Origin: Mycobacterium mantenii
Lineage (GTDB): Bacteria; Actinomycetota; Actinomycetes; Mycobacteriales; Mycobacteriaceae
Direction: 5' to 3'
DNA length: 64,000 bases
Assembly: GCF_010731775.1 (NCBI RefSeq)
Contig: NZ_AP022590.1
Coordinates: 3,100,001-3,164,000 of the forward strand
Under the pieces are notes generated by a model. That model did not search any database and was not told the DNA's origin. It saw nothing but the letters and a program-made list of their open reading frames with translations. The position numbers were made by a program, and so were the translations under genes. This document shows positions 35,909 to 44,388 of this stretch, piece after piece (position 1 is the stretch's first letter; each line of letters starts with the position of its first letter).

Positions 35909-36718
35909 CTAGAGCAGCGTCGTCTGTTCGGGCTGCGGCTCGGCCGGCTCGAGCAGCTGCGGCCCGTTGTTGCGCACGTTGTTGACCAACGTCGACACCT
36001 CACGCATCCGGATCGCGCGCACGTCGGGCGTGCGAGCCAGCAGGTCCTTGTCGATCGCGGCGTCCGGGTCGAGCCACCGGTCCCAATCGCGTTCGGGCAG
36101 CACGAGCGGCATCCGATCGTGAATCTGCGCGAGCTCCCCCGGCGCATCGGTGGTGATGATCGTGCAGCTCAGCAACGGCGACGCGTCCTTGGCCGGTTTC
36201 CAGACCGACCACAGGCCCGCCATGAACAGCGGTTCCCCGTCTTCGGAGTACATGAAAAACGGCGTCTTGCGGGTCTTCTTGCCGGCCGCGTCGTCGGAGT
36301 TGACCCGCCATTCGTAGTAGCCGTCCATCGGGATCAGGCATCGCTTCGACTTGGCGCTGGTCCGGAAGGCGGGCGAGGTGGTGACCTTGTCGGCGCGGGC
36401 GTTGATCAGCATCGGCCCCTTGGTGTCCGGCGCGCCGTCGGAACCGACCTTGGCCCACGGCGGCACCAGACCCCAGCGCATCAGTCGCACTCGTCGCGTC
36501 GGCTGGTCCTCCGGCTCGGAATGCCGGCTGACGACGGTCGCGATGGTCGACGTCGGGGCCACGTTGTAGTTGGGGGCACTGTAGTTGGGGGCACTGTAGT
36601 TGGGGGCACTGTAGTTGGGGAAGCTCGAGCCGCCGTCCGCGCCGGTCGTCTCGTCGATAGCCTTGATCTTCTCGGCCAGCAGGGCCGGATCGGTGGTCAC
36701 CGCGAACCGTCCACACAT
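35909..36718 (-). CDS. SRAP domain protein (YedK/HMCES-like, Rv3226c ortholog)
   Basis: A 269-residue SOS-response-associated peptidase fold protein. After Met1 removal Cys2 (MCGRFAV) becomes the nucleophile that crosslinks abasic sites in single-stranded DNA; the Asn-Val-Ala-Pro motif [13 protein letters not shown] (Glu) and IHDRMPLVL (His) complete the active site. ATG 36718 is fixed by the need for Cys2. An in-frame 15-bp tandem repeat adds repeated SAPNY units just before NVAPT. It is divergent from aroA across a repeat-rich 120-base gap. Position and neighbour match Rv3226c of M. tuberculosis. Confidence 0.92.
   Translation of the reverse strand: MCGRFAVTTDPALLAEKIKAIDETTGADGGSSFPNYSAPNYSAPNYSAPNYNVAPTSTIATVVSRHSEPEDQPTRRVRLMRWGLVPPWAKVGSDGAPDTKGPMLINARADKVTTSPAFRTSAKSKRCLIPMDGYYEWRVNSDDAAGKKTRKTPFFMYSEDGEPLFMAGLWSVWKPAKDASPLLSCTIITTDAPGELAQIHDRMPLVLPERDWDRWLDPDAAIDKDLLARTPDVRAIRMREVSTLVNNVRNNGPQLLEPAEPQPEQTTLL
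36566..36620 (-). repeat. In-frame 15-bp tandem repeat within the SRAP gene
   Basis: The unit GTAGTTGGGGGCACT (plus-strand reading) occurs three times without change at 36566, 36581 and 36596, then a partial copy to 36620. It encodes SAPNY repeats next to the conserved NVAPT. Being a multiple of three, gain or loss of copies would keep the frame; it is a likely variable-number locus. Confidence 0.9.
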
Positions 36719-36728
36719 AAGTCCCATG

Positions 36729-36814
36729 GTGGCAGAGCCACAGGTAGACCCATAGTGGCAGAGCCACAAAGTCCCATTGGTGGCAGAGCCACAAAGTCCC
36801 ATTGGTGGCAGAAA
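36729..36814. repeat. Tandem 25-26-bp repeats each with a small hairpin
   Basis: The 13-base hairpin GTGGCAGAGCCAC recurs at 36729-36741, 36755-36767 and 36780-36792, with a decayed fourth copy (GTGGCAGAAAC) from 36805. The sequence between copies (CCCAT-type) is also conserved. The array fills the gap between SRAP and aroA, covering both promoter regions. Confidence 0.88.
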
Positions 36815-36838
36815 CCGGCGACAGGCGATGATGGACCG

Positions 36839-38134
36839 GTGACGACATGGACGGCCCCCGTGGCATCGCAGCCGGTGCGCGCGACCGTGACCATTCCGGG
36901 TTCGAAGTCGCAGACCAACCGCGCCCTGGTGCTGGCGGCGCTGGCAGCCGCCCAAAGCCAGGGCACCCCTACCATCAGAGGGGCGCTGCGCAGCCGCGAC
37001 ACCGACCTGATGATCGGGGCGCTGCGCACCCTGGGCCTGCGCGTCGACGGCGACGACACGGAGCTGACGGTCAGCGGCCACGTCGCCCCGGGTTCGCCGG
37101 CGCGTGTCGATTGCGGCCTGGCCGGCACGGTGTTGCGGTTCGTTCCGCCGCTGGCGGCGCTGGCCGAGTCGACGGTCGAGTTCGACGGCGACGAGCAGGC
37201 CCGGGCCCGGCCAATCGCCCCGCTGCTGGATGCGCTGCGCGGGCTCGGCGTGCGGATCGACGGCTCCGGCCTTCCGTTCCGGGTGCTGGGTACCGGCTCG
37301 GTCACCGGCGGAACCGTGGACATCGACGCCTCGGCCTCGTCGCAGTTCGTCTCCGGGCTCCTGCTGTGCGCGGCCTCGTTCGCCGAGGGCCTGACCGTGC
37401 AACACACCGGGGCGTCGTTGCCGTCGGCGCCGCACATCGCCATGACGGTGGTGATGCTGCGCCAGGGCGGCGTCGACGTAGACGACTCGGTCACCAACCG
37501 CTGGACGGTGCGGCCGGGGCCGGTCGCGGCACGGCACTGGGAGGTCGAGCCGGACCTGACCAACGCCGTTCCCTTCCTCGCGGCCGCGGTGGTCACCGGC
37601 GGCGCGGTGCGCATCACCGGCTGGCCATCGAGCAGCGTGCAGCCCGCCGACCACATCCTGGACGTCCTGGGCAAGCTCAATGCCGTTGTTACACAGAATG
37701 ATTCGTTCCTGGAAGTGCACGGGTCCGGGGACTACGGTGGCTTCGATGTCGACCTGCGCGCGGTCGGCGAGCTGACGCCGTCGGTGGCCGCGCTGGCGGC
37801 GCTGGCGACCCCGGGTTCCGTGTCGCGCCTGTCCGGCATCGCGCATCTGCGCGGCCACGAGACCGATCGGCTGGCGGCGCTGAGCACCGAGATCAACCGC
37901 CTCGGCGGCGATTGCACCGAAACCCCCGACGGGCTGGAGATCACCGCGACGCCGCTGCGGCCCGGGGTCTGGCACGCGTACGCCGACCACCGCATGGCGA
38001 TGGCAGGTGCGATCGTCGGACTGCGGGTGGCCGGCGTCGAGGTCGACGACATCGGCTCAACCGGCAAGACGCTGCCGGACTTTCCGCGGCTGTGGGCCCG
38101 CATGCTGGAACCTGGGGAAGAGCAGCGCATGTGA
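36839..38134 (+). CDS. aroA: 3-phosphoshikimate 1-carboxyvinyltransferase (EPSP synthase)
   Basis: A 431-residue EPSP synthase, sixth step of the shikimate pathway in the cytoplasm: shikimate-3-phosphate plus PEP to EPSP. Motifs: [17 protein letters not shown] (signature 1), [36 protein letters not shown] (signature 2) and [11 protein letters not shown]. The sequence is close to M. tuberculosis Rv3227 throughout. GTG 36839 (VTTWTAPV) aligns with the known start; the open frame continues 240 codons upstream across SRAP antisense and is rejected. Its TGA overlaps the rsgA GTG by 4 bases, an operon conserved in mycobacteria. Confidence 0.96.
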   Translation: MTTWTAPVASQPVRATVTIPGSKSQTNRALVLAALAAAQSQGTPTIRGALRSRDTDLMIGALRTLGLRVDGDDTELTVSGHVAPGSPARVDCGLAGTVLRFVPPLAALAESTVEFDGDEQARARPIAPLLDALRGLGVRIDGSGLPFRVLGTGSVTGGTVDIDASASSQFVSGLLLCAASFAEGLTVQHTGASLPSAPHIAMTVVMLRQGGVDVDDSVTNRWTVRPGPVAARHWEVEPDLTNAVPFLAAAVVTGGAVRITGWPSSSVQPADHILDVLGKLNAVVTQNDSFLEVHGSGDYGGFDVDLRAVGELTPSVAALAALATPGSVSRLSGIAHLRGHETDRLAALSTEINRLGGDCTETPDGLEITATPLRPGVWHAYADHRMAMAGAIVGLRVAGVEVDDIGSTGKTLPDFPRLWARMLEPGEEQRM

Positions 38135-39126
38135 AGCCCGGCGACTACGACGAGTCCGACGTCAAGACCCGCTCCGGCCGGGGGTCGCGACCGCGGACCA
38201 AGACCCGTCCCGAGCACGCCGACGCGCAGTCCGCGATGGTGGTCAGTGTCGACCGCGGCCGCTGGGGGTGCGTGCTGGGCGGCGACGTCAACCGTCGGGT
38301 CACCGCCATGCGGGCCCGCGAACTGGGCCGCACCCCCATCGTGGTCGGCGACGACGTCGACGTGGTGGGCGATCTGTCCGGGCGGCCGGATACGTTGGCC
38401 CGCATTGTGCGTCGCGGCGAGCGCCGAACGGTGTTGCGGCGCACCGCCGATGACACCGATCCGACCGAACGGGTAGTGGTCGCCAACGCCGACCAACTGC
38501 TGATCGTGGTGGCGCTGGCCGACCCGCCGCCCCGCACCGGCCTGGTAGACCGGACGCTGATCGCCGCCTATGCCGGCGGCCTCACGCCGATTCTGTGCCT
38601 CACCAAGACCGATCTCGCCCCGCCCGAGCCGTTCGCGGAGCAGTTCGTCGACCTGGACCTGACGGTGGTCGCCGCCGGCCGCGACGATCCCCTGCTGGCC
38701 GTGGCGGATCTGCTCGCGGGCAAGATCACCGTGCTGCTCGGGCATTCCGGCGTCGGCAAGTCCACCTTGGTCAACCGCCTGGTGCCCGACGCGGACCGCG
38801 CCGTCGGCGACGTGACCGACATCGGCAGGGGGCGGCACACCTCGACGCAATCGGTGGCGCTGCCGTTGACCGAACCGCTGGGCACCACCGGCTGGGTGAT
38901 CGACACCCCGGGCATCCGGTCCTTCGGGCTCGCGCACATCCGGCCCGACGACGTCATGATGGCGTTCTCCGACCTGGCCGAGGCCATCGCGGATTGCCCG
39001 CGCGGCTGCGGGCACATGGGGCCGCCGGCCGACCCGGAGTGCGCGCTGGACACGCTGACCGGCCCCGCCGTACGCCGGGTCGCCGCGGCGCGACGGCTGC
39101 TGGCCGCGCTCAACCAGACTTCTTAG
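38131..39126 (+). CDS. rsgA: Ribosome small-subunit-dependent GTPase A
   Basis: 331 residues. It is a circularly permuted GTPase that checks late 30S subunit maturation. The OB-fold region is followed by TKTD (G4), then GHSGVGKST (G1, about residue 205), [10 protein letters not shown] (G2) and DTPGIRSFG (G3), the permuted order. The C-terminal zinc-binding domain has Cys-Cys-His-Cys in [19 protein letters not shown] 38131 overlaps the aroA stop. It is longer at the N-terminus than E. coli RsgA, with a basic stretch. Equivalent to Rv3228. Its 3' end overlaps the HxlR gene on the other strand by 17 bases. Confidence 0.95.
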   Translation: MKPGDYDESDVKTRSGRGSRPRTKTRPEHADAQSAMVVSVDRGRWGCVLGGDVNRRVTAMRARELGRTPIVVGDDVDVVGDLSGRPDTLARIVRRGERRTVLRRTADDTDPTERVVVANADQLLIVVALADPPPRTGLVDRTLIAAYAGGLTPILCLTKTDLAPPEPFAEQFVDLDLTVVAAGRDDPLLAVADLLAGKITVLLGHSGVGKSTLVNRLVPDADRAVGDVTDIGRGRHTSTQSVALPLTEPLGTTGWVIDTPGIRSFGLAHIRPDDVMMAFSDLAEAIADCPRGCGHMGPPADPECALDTLTGPAVRRVAAARRLLAALNQTS

Positions 39127-39586
39127 CCAGCCGCATGCCGAGCTCGTCGGGGGGCACCAGATGCCCTTCCGCACAACGGATTTCGACGCTCACCTCGGCG
39201 CCGCAGCCCAGGTGGGTCAGCCGCAGCCGGTTGCGGCCCGGCAGATGATGGCGGCCCCACTCGAACAGCGCCCACACCACCGGCATGAAATCGATGCCGG
39301 CCTGGGTGAGCACGTACTCGTCTCGGCTGCGCTGCCCGGGCTCCCGATAGGGCTGGCGGCGTAGCAGTCCCAGCTCGACCAGTTCGCTCAGCCGCGCCGA
39401 GGTGGCGGCCTTGGTGATGCCCACCCGGCGGGCGAAGTCGTCGAATCGAGTGGTGCCGTAGTACGCCTCGCGCATGATCAGCATCGCGGATTTGGTCCCG
39501 ACCACCGCCATCGTCTTCTCGATTGCACACTCGCCCACCGCCGACCAGGCGTCGCGGTCGGCCAGCGGTCCTTGCAGCAGTGTCAT
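39110..39586 (-). CDS. HxlR-family winged-helix regulator
   Basis: A 158-residue protein with an HxlR DNA-binding domain: the N-terminal CAIEKTMAVVGTKSAMLIMREAYYG is the family pattern (initial Cys, then the alpha-helix/wing), followed by RFDDFARRVGITKAATSARLSELVELGLL and RDEYVLTQAG. The last 40 residues include a Cys pair (HLGCGAEVS and IRCAEGH) that could bind metal. It is divergent from the thiolase at 39684, 97 bases apart, so it likely controls that operon. Ligand unknown. Confidence 0.85.
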   Translation of the reverse strand: MTLLQGPLADRDAWSAVGECAIEKTMAVVGTKSAMLIMREAYYGTTRFDDFARRVGITKAATSARLSELVELGLLRRQPYREPGQRSRDEYVLTQAGIDFMPVVWALFEWGRHHLPGRNRLRLTHLGCGAEVSVEIRCAEGHLVPPDELGMRLAKKSG

Positions 39587-39683
39587 CTAAATCACCTCCG
39601 CATCTGGGTTGCTTTCAGCATACCGAGGTGTTTATCTGAGTACAGCGATATATACCTAGACGCATGGGACTCGAGGAGGAGCC

Positions 39684-40865
39684 ATGAACCAGGTCCGCGA
39701 CGCCGTCATCGTCGGAGCCGTCCGCACCCCCATCGGCAAGGGCAAGGCCAGCGGCGCGCTGCACGACGTGCTGCCCGCCGATCTGCTGGCACACAGCCTG
39801 CGCCAGCTGGTGGAGCGCACCGGCGTGGATCCGGCGCAGGTCGACGATGTCATCGCCGGAGCCGTCACCCAGGTCGGCGACCAGGCGGCCAACATCGCCC
39901 GCAATGCCCTGCTGGGCGCGGGCTTCCCGGAGTCCGTTCCCGGGGTCACGATCGACCGCCAATGCGGCAGCAGCCAGCAGGCCATCAGCTTCGCCGCCCA
40001 GGGTGTGATCGCCGGCGCCTACGACCTCGTGATCGCCGGCGGCGTGGAGTCGATGAGCCGCGTGCCGATGGGCACCCAGGTGTCACCGGGCAGCAACCCG
40101 ATGGGCGAGGACATGACCCGCCGCTACCCCGACGGCCTAGTGCCCCAGGGCATCAGCGCCGAACTGATCGCCGCGAAGTGGGGCTTCTCGCGCACCCAGC
40201 TCGACGAGTTCTCGGCCGGCAGCCACGAGAAGGCCGCCCGCGCCACCAAGGAAGGCCTCTTCGACAACGAGCTCATTCCGATCGCGGGGCTGGCCACCGA
40301 CGAGATCATCCGCCCCGGCACCACGGTCGACACACTGGCCGGATTGCAGCCGGCGTTCTACAGCGAGGCGGCCAAAGCCCGCTTCCCGCAGATCAATTGG
40401 GAGATCACGCCCGGCAACTCGTCACCGTTGTCCGATGGCAGCGCCGCGGTGCTGATCACCAGCAGCGAGGTCGCCAAGAAGCTGGGTCTGCGCCCGCTGG
40501 CCCGGATCCACACCGCCACCGTGGTGGGCTCCGACCCCCTCTACATGCTGACCGGCGTCATTCCGGCCACCGAGAAGGTGTTACGGCGCGCCGGGCTGAC
40601 GCTCGCCGACATCGACCTGTTCGAGGTGAACGAGGCGTTCGCGCCCGTCGTGCTCGCCTGGGCACAGGACACCGGGGCGGATCTGGCCAAGACCAACGTC
40701 AACGGCGGAGCGATCGCGATCGGTCATCCGTTGGGCGCCAGCGGCGCTCGCCTGATGACCACTCTGGTCAACGCCCTGGAGCAGCGCGGCGGCCGGTACG
40801 GCCTGCAGACCATGTGCGAGGGCGGCGGCATGGCCAACGCCACCATCATCGAGCGGCTCGCTTAG
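39684..40865 (+). CDS. Acetyl-CoA C-acyltransferase (thiolase)
   Basis: A 393-residue thiolase. Acyl-accepting Cys94 in DRQCGSSQQA; His in GGAIAIGHPLGASGAR; Cys in TMCEGGG; NEAFAPV is present. ATG 39684 has GAGGAGGAG 6-7 bases upstream. Degradative thiolase expected, probably on a short or branched 3-oxoacyl-CoA. It heads a plus-strand group with nitrilase and DUF302, downstream of the HxlR promoter region. It is paralogous to the thiolase at 6272-7420 (shared GVT-DRQCGSSQQ and TMCEGGG-ANATI). Confidence 0.9.
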   Translation: MNQVRDAVIVGAVRTPIGKGKASGALHDVLPADLLAHSLRQLVERTGVDPAQVDDVIAGAVTQVGDQAANIARNALLGAGFPESVPGVTIDRQCGSSQQAISFAAQGVIAGAYDLVIAGGVESMSRVPMGTQVSPGSNPMGEDMTRRYPDGLVPQGISAELIAAKWGFSRTQLDEFSAGSHEKAARATKEGLFDNELIPIAGLATDEIIRPGTTVDTLAGLQPAFYSEAAKARFPQINWEITPGNSSPLSDGSAAVLITSSEVAKKLGLRPLARIHTATVVGSDPLYMLTGVIPATEKVLRRAGLTLADIDLFEVNEAFAPVVLAWAQDTGADLAKTNVNGGAIAIGHPLGASGARLMTTLVNALEQRGGRYGLQTMCEGGGMANATIIERLA

Positions 40866-40892
40866 CACTCTGACAAAGCAGGGAGCACGAAA

Positions 40893-41873
40893 ATGACCGT
40901 AATCCGAGCAGCCGCAGTGCAACTCAGTCCGGTGCTGTACAGCCGGGAGGGCACGGCGCAACGGGTGGTCGACAAGATAGCGCAGCTGGGCAGCCAGGAC
41001 GTGCAGTTCGCTGTCTTTCCAGAGACCGTGATCCCCTACTACCCGTACTTCTCCTTCATCCAGCGTCCGTTCGAGATGCGGTCGACGGAACATTTGCGGC
41101 TGCTCGATCAAGCTGTGACAATCCCGTCGCCGGCCACCGCGGCGATCGGCGCCGCGGCCCGGGCAGCCCACATGGTGGTGTCCATCGGGGTCACCGAGCG
41201 CGACGGCGGTTCGCTCTACAACACGCAGCTGTTGTTCGACGCCGACGGCACGCTCATTCAGCGCCGCCGCAAGATCATGCCGACGTATCACGAACGGATG
41301 ATCTGGGGACAGGGCGACGGTAGCGGACTCCGGGCCGTCGACAGCGGGGTCGGGCGAATCGGGCAGTTGGCGTGTTACGAGCACTTCAACCCGCTGGCCC
41401 GCTATGCCCTGATCGCCGACGGTGAGCAGATCCACGCCAGCATGTTTCCCGGATCGTTCGGCGGCGACTTGTTCGCGCGGCAGATGGAGGTCAGCGTCCG
41501 CAATCACGCTCTGGAATCCGGCGCTTTCGTCGTGAACGCCACCGCGTGGCTCGACGCCGATCAGCAAGCTCAGATCATGGCCGACACGGGCGGTCCAATC
41601 GGCCCGATCTCGGGTGGCCAGTTCACCGCGATCATCACGCCCCAGGGTGAGTATTTGGGTGAGCCGCTGCGCACCGGTCAGGGCGAGGTGATCGCCGATC
41701 TCGACTTGTCGCTGATCAACGGCCGAAAGGCGCTGATGGATTCCGTCGGCCACTACGGTCGACCTGATTTGCTCAGCCTGGTGGTCGATCGCACGCCCCA
41801 CTCGTACGTGCATGAGCACCTCGAGCAACTGGCCGGCATCGTTGTCGAGGAGGCCGAACATGTCCACGTCTGA
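40893..41873 (+). CDS. Nitrilase (carbon-nitrogen hydrolase, Nit1 branch)
   Basis: A 326-residue nitrilase-superfamily enzyme with the Glu44 (FPET), Lys127 (RRRKIMPTYHER) and Cys161 (LACYEH) triad; THxER-like and CYEH contexts are those of true nitrilases. It hydrolyses an organic nitrile to the acid and ammonia. ATG 40893 follows the thiolase by 27 bases with AAAGCAGGGAGCACGAAA as the leader. The next gene (DUF302) overlaps its 3' end by 14 bases. Pairing with a thiolase suggests a catabolic use of a nitrile-bearing acid; the actual substrate is unknown. Confidence 0.9.
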   Translation: MTVIRAAAVQLSPVLYSREGTAQRVVDKIAQLGSQDVQFAVFPETVIPYYPYFSFIQRPFEMRSTEHLRLLDQAVTIPSPATAAIGAAARAAHMVVSIGVTERDGGSLYNTQLLFDADGTLIQRRRKIMPTYHERMIWGQGDGSGLRAVDSGVGRIGQLACYEHFNPLARYALIADGEQIHASMFPGSFGGDLFARQMEVSVRNHALESGAFVVNATAWLDADQQAQIMADTGGPIGPISGGQFTAIITPQGEYLGEPLRTGQGEVIADLDLSLINGRKALMDSVGHYGRPDLLSLVVDRTPHSYVHEHLEQLAGIVVEEAEHVHV

Positions 41874-42378
41874 TTCCCACAAAACTCACTTCGACGGCGT
41901 GCGCGTGCGCTATGACAGCAACAAGGGTTATGACGAATTGGTGGCCGCGCTGCTCGCCGACATCGGCGAACGGCCGGTCCCGATCGACGAGATCGGCACA
42001 ACGTCGAACAGCTGGGACTCCTACCATCAGGAGGTTCAATCCCACGTCGGGCCAAGCGGTTTCATGCTGTTCGGCCTGTTCAACCATGGCGGCTGGATCA
42101 CCAAAGCCGGCATCGACCGCAAGGTGTTGCGGGTCATCTTCGGTAATCCGCTGATCGCCATCACGATGTTGCGGCACGACGTGACCGCGGGCCTCTTCGC
42201 GCCCGTCGAGGTGCTGATCACCGACGAGGGCGCCGGCAGCAGCCTGACCTACGTCAAGCCGTCGTCGCTGATGGTCATGCAAAAGGACTCGGCGCCGAAT
42301 CCCGAGTTGCTCAGCGCCGCACAGGGACTCGACGCGAAGCTGGCGGCGCTGGTCGAGAAGGTGACCGGCGGCTGCTGA
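41860..42378 (+). CDS. DUF302 domain protein
   Basis: A 172-residue small protein with the DUF302 fold pattern (VRVRYDSNKGYDELVAALLADIGERP near the N-terminus, then GFMLFGLFNHGGWI and RVIFGNPLIAITMLRHDVTAGLFAPVEVLI). DUF302 proteins often occur beside oxidases and reductases and are of unknown role. GAGGAGG upstream makes ATG 41860 convincing though it lies inside the nitrilase end. Translation is therefore coupled to the nitrilase. Confidence 0.85.
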   Translation: MSTSDSHKTHFDGVRVRYDSNKGYDELVAALLADIGERPVPIDEIGTTSNSWDSYHQEVQSHVGPSGFMLFGLFNHGGWITKAGIDRKVLRVIFGNPLIAITMLRHDVTAGLFAPVEVLITDEGAGSSLTYVKPSSLMVMQKDSAPNPELLSAAQGLDAKLAALVEKVTGGC

Positions 42379-42386
42379 ATGCCGCG

Positions 42387-42425
42387 CAGGCGTGGCATGG
42401 CCAACACCACGATCACCGTGCGCCT
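42387..42425 (+). pseudogene. Possible relic of a thiolase 3' end
   Basis: GGCATGGCCAACACCACGAT resembles the last codons of the thiolase at 40830-40865 (GGCATGGCCAACGCCACC) and reads GMANTTITVRL versus GMANATIIERLA. It is about 40 bases and overlaps the end of the TetR gene. It may mark a recombination junction, but chance similarity is possible. Confidence 0.25.
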
Positions 42426-43012
42426 GTACCGGGTTCGCCTTCGACCTCGCGGAGGTATCGCTCGACAAGTCCGACTATCTCGGCGTGCCCTGCGGTGATG
42501 TCGAGTTGGTTTTCCATGAAAAGCACCGGCGGAATCACGGTCATCAGGAATGCCACCGCCATGGGCGGAACGCTTTGTTCATCGACGTCATACTTCTTCA
42601 ACACGGCGGCGACAATCTCAGCTTGCTCGGCGCGGAACGCCTGCGCGTAGTGGCGTAGTTCGGCTGCGAGTTGCGGACGATGGTTCGCCAGGGCGAGAAC
42701 CTCGATTGTCCACTTGCTGAAGGGGGCGTCCCGAATCATCCGCCAGAGTGCCCACAGAGGCTGCGGCGATTCAAGGGCTTCGGCATGTGCCGTGGACCCT
42801 TTTTCGGCCTGGCGTTGGAAAACCGCTCGAAGGAGATCGTCCATGGTGCCGAAGTGGTAGTGGACGAGCTGTGAGCCGAGGCCGGCCTTCTCAGCGACAC
42901 GCCGGCCCGTGACGGCCGCCCAGCCTTCTTCGAACATCAGTTGCTCGGCTGCATCCAGTATCACGGTGCGCGTCTTCGCGTTCGGCGACGCGATCCGTCT
43001 TGGCGATGCCAT
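42413..43012 (-). CDS. TetR-family regulator of the adjacent P450 module
   Basis: A 199-residue TetR protein. The HTH runs from about residue 15 to 60 (ILDAAEQLMFEEGWAAVTGRRVAEKAGLGSQLVHYHFG). The C-terminal ligand domain is helical. It is divergent from the P450 at 43177; the 164-base gap carries two 16-bp palindromes with identical half-sites (TTAAGC and GCTTAA), so autoregulation and control of the P450 operon are likely. The 3' end abuts the DUF302 gene and a possible relic of a thiolase. Confidence 0.88.
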   Translation of the reverse strand: MASPRRIASPNAKTRTVILDAAEQLMFEEGWAAVTGRRVAEKAGLGSQLVHYHFGTMDDLLRAVFQRQAEKGSTAHAEALESPQPLWALWRMIRDAPFSKWTIEVLALANHRPQLAAELRHYAQAFRAEQAEIVAAVLKKYDVDEQSVPPMAVAFLMTVIPPVLFMENQLDITAGHAEIVGLVERYLREVEGEPGTGAR

Positions 43013-43082
43013 TCATGCACTCGCATTCTTCGTAAGTACTGACAGGTCAGGTTATCGGGTTGACCGGCTCCCGGGTTCCATG

Positions 43083-43116
43083 TTAAGCATGTGCTTAAAT
43101 TTAAGCAGGCGCTTAA
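43083..43116. promoter_or_regulatory. Two tandem palindromic operators
   Basis: TTAAGCATGTGCTTAA (43083-43098) and TTAAGCAGGCGCTTAA (43101-43116) share the same 6-bp arms around a 4-base spacer. Their centres are 18 bp apart, so two TetR dimers could bind neighbouring turns. They sit between the TetR gene and the P450. Confidence 0.88.
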
Positions 43117-43176
43117 AACTATGACGCAGACCGGTTATTAGCAACTCCGCAACCGGCCAGCTAGAGGAGCGACGAG

Positions 43177-44388
43177 ATGTCCCGCAACACCACTGGTGAG
43201 ATTCGTTTCGACCCTTACGACATCGACCTCGTCGCCGACCCCTACCCCGTGTACCGGCGATTACGAGATGACATGCCGCTCTACTACAACGAGCAGTACG
43301 ACTTCTTCGCGCTGAGCCGGTACATAGATGTCGAGAAAGCTCTCTTCGATAACAAGACGTTCAGTTCCGCACGCGGTGACATCTTGGAGTTCATCAAGGC
43401 GGATATGGAGATTCCGTCCGGGCTTATCGTCGCGGAGGACCCACCCCGACACGACATCCACCGAAGGCTGTTGTCGCGGATGTTCACACCGCGCAAGATC
43501 AGCGCGTTGGAGGATCAGATCCGAGAGTTCTGCGTGCGCAGCCTCGACCCGCTCGTCGGTGCCAGCGGATTCGACTTCGTCACCGACTTCGGCGCGGAAC
43601 TGCCGATGCGGGTGATCGGCATGCTGTTGGGCTTCCCCGACGAGGATCAACTGCGGTCTCGCGACCACGCGAACGCGATTCTGACCACCGACGTGGGTCA
43701 GCCCATGGCCAGCGCGGCGACCGGATTCGACGACGGTCAACTGTGGGCGGACTACATCGACTGGCGAGCCGACAATCCTTCCGACGACATCGTCACCGAA
43801 CTGCTCAACGTGCAGTTCGAAGACGAGCACGGTGTCACTCGCCACTTGGAGCGCGCCGAGCTGCTTATGTACGTCAACATGGTCGCCCTCGCCGGCAACG
43901 AGACCACCGCACGGTTTATCGGATGGGCGGCAAAGGTGCTCGCCGAGCACCCTGACCAACGAAGGGAACTCGTCGCCGATCCTGGTCTAATCCCTCAAGC
44001 GGTCGAGGAGTTATTGCGTTTCGAAGGACCCGCTCCCTTCGTCTCGCGTTACGTCACGCGCGACGTCGAGTACTACGGCCAGCAGGTGCCAAGCGGCAAC
44101 GTGATGACGCTCCTGATCAGTTCGGCTAACCGAGACGACCGCCAATTCGGTTCCGACGCCGAGAGTTTCAACATTCACCGCCAAAACCGGTCACACATCG
44201 CCTTCGCTGTCGGTGCGCATTTCTGCCTTGGTGCAGCCTTGGCGCGCCTGGAAGGGCGCGTCGCACTCGAAGAGATTCTGAAACGGTTTCCCGAGTGGGA
44301 TGTCGACCTCTCGGCAGCGCGGATGTCGACCACATCGACAGTTCGAGGCTGGGAAACCATGCCCGCGCTCATCGGCAAGCGATCGTGA
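43177..44388 (+). CDS. Cytochrome P450 (first gene of a lower-GC module)
   Basis: A 403-residue P450. The heme loop is AFAVGAHFCLGAALARLE (FxxGxHxC; the usual first Gly of FGxG is Ala), the I-helix ALAGNETTAR, and ExxR in EELLRFEGP. GAGGAGC 7 bases before the ATG supports the start. Base composition is visibly lower in GC than flanking genes (29 of 60 in the line 43321-43380). Together with the thioesterase fusion and the second P450 it forms a compact module controlled by the divergent TetR. No ferredoxin is present. Confidence 0.9.
   Translation: MSRNTTGEIRFDPYDIDLVADPYPVYRRLRDDMPLYYNEQYDFFALSRYIDVEKALFDNKTFSSARGDILEFIKADMEIPSGLIVAEDPPRHDIHRRLLSRMFTPRKISALEDQIREFCVRSLDPLVGASGFDFVTDFGAELPMRVIGMLLGFPDEDQLRSRDHANAILTTDVGQPMASAATGFDDGQLWADYIDWRADNPSDDIVTELLNVQFEDEHGVTRHLERAELLMYVNMVALAGNETTARFIGWAAKVLAEHPDQRRELVADPGLIPQAVEELLRFEGPAPFVSRYVTRDVEYYGQQVPSGNVMTLLISSANRDDRQFGSDAESFNIHRQNRSHIAFAVGAHFCLGAALARLEGRVALEEILKRFPEWDVDLSAARMSTTSTVRGWETMPALIGKRS

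Noticed and set aside
36119..38134. A 671-codon frame containing aroA
   Set aside because: The first 240 codons are antisense to SRAP and pass through the hairpin array; the aroA start aligns with the known protein at GTG 36839.
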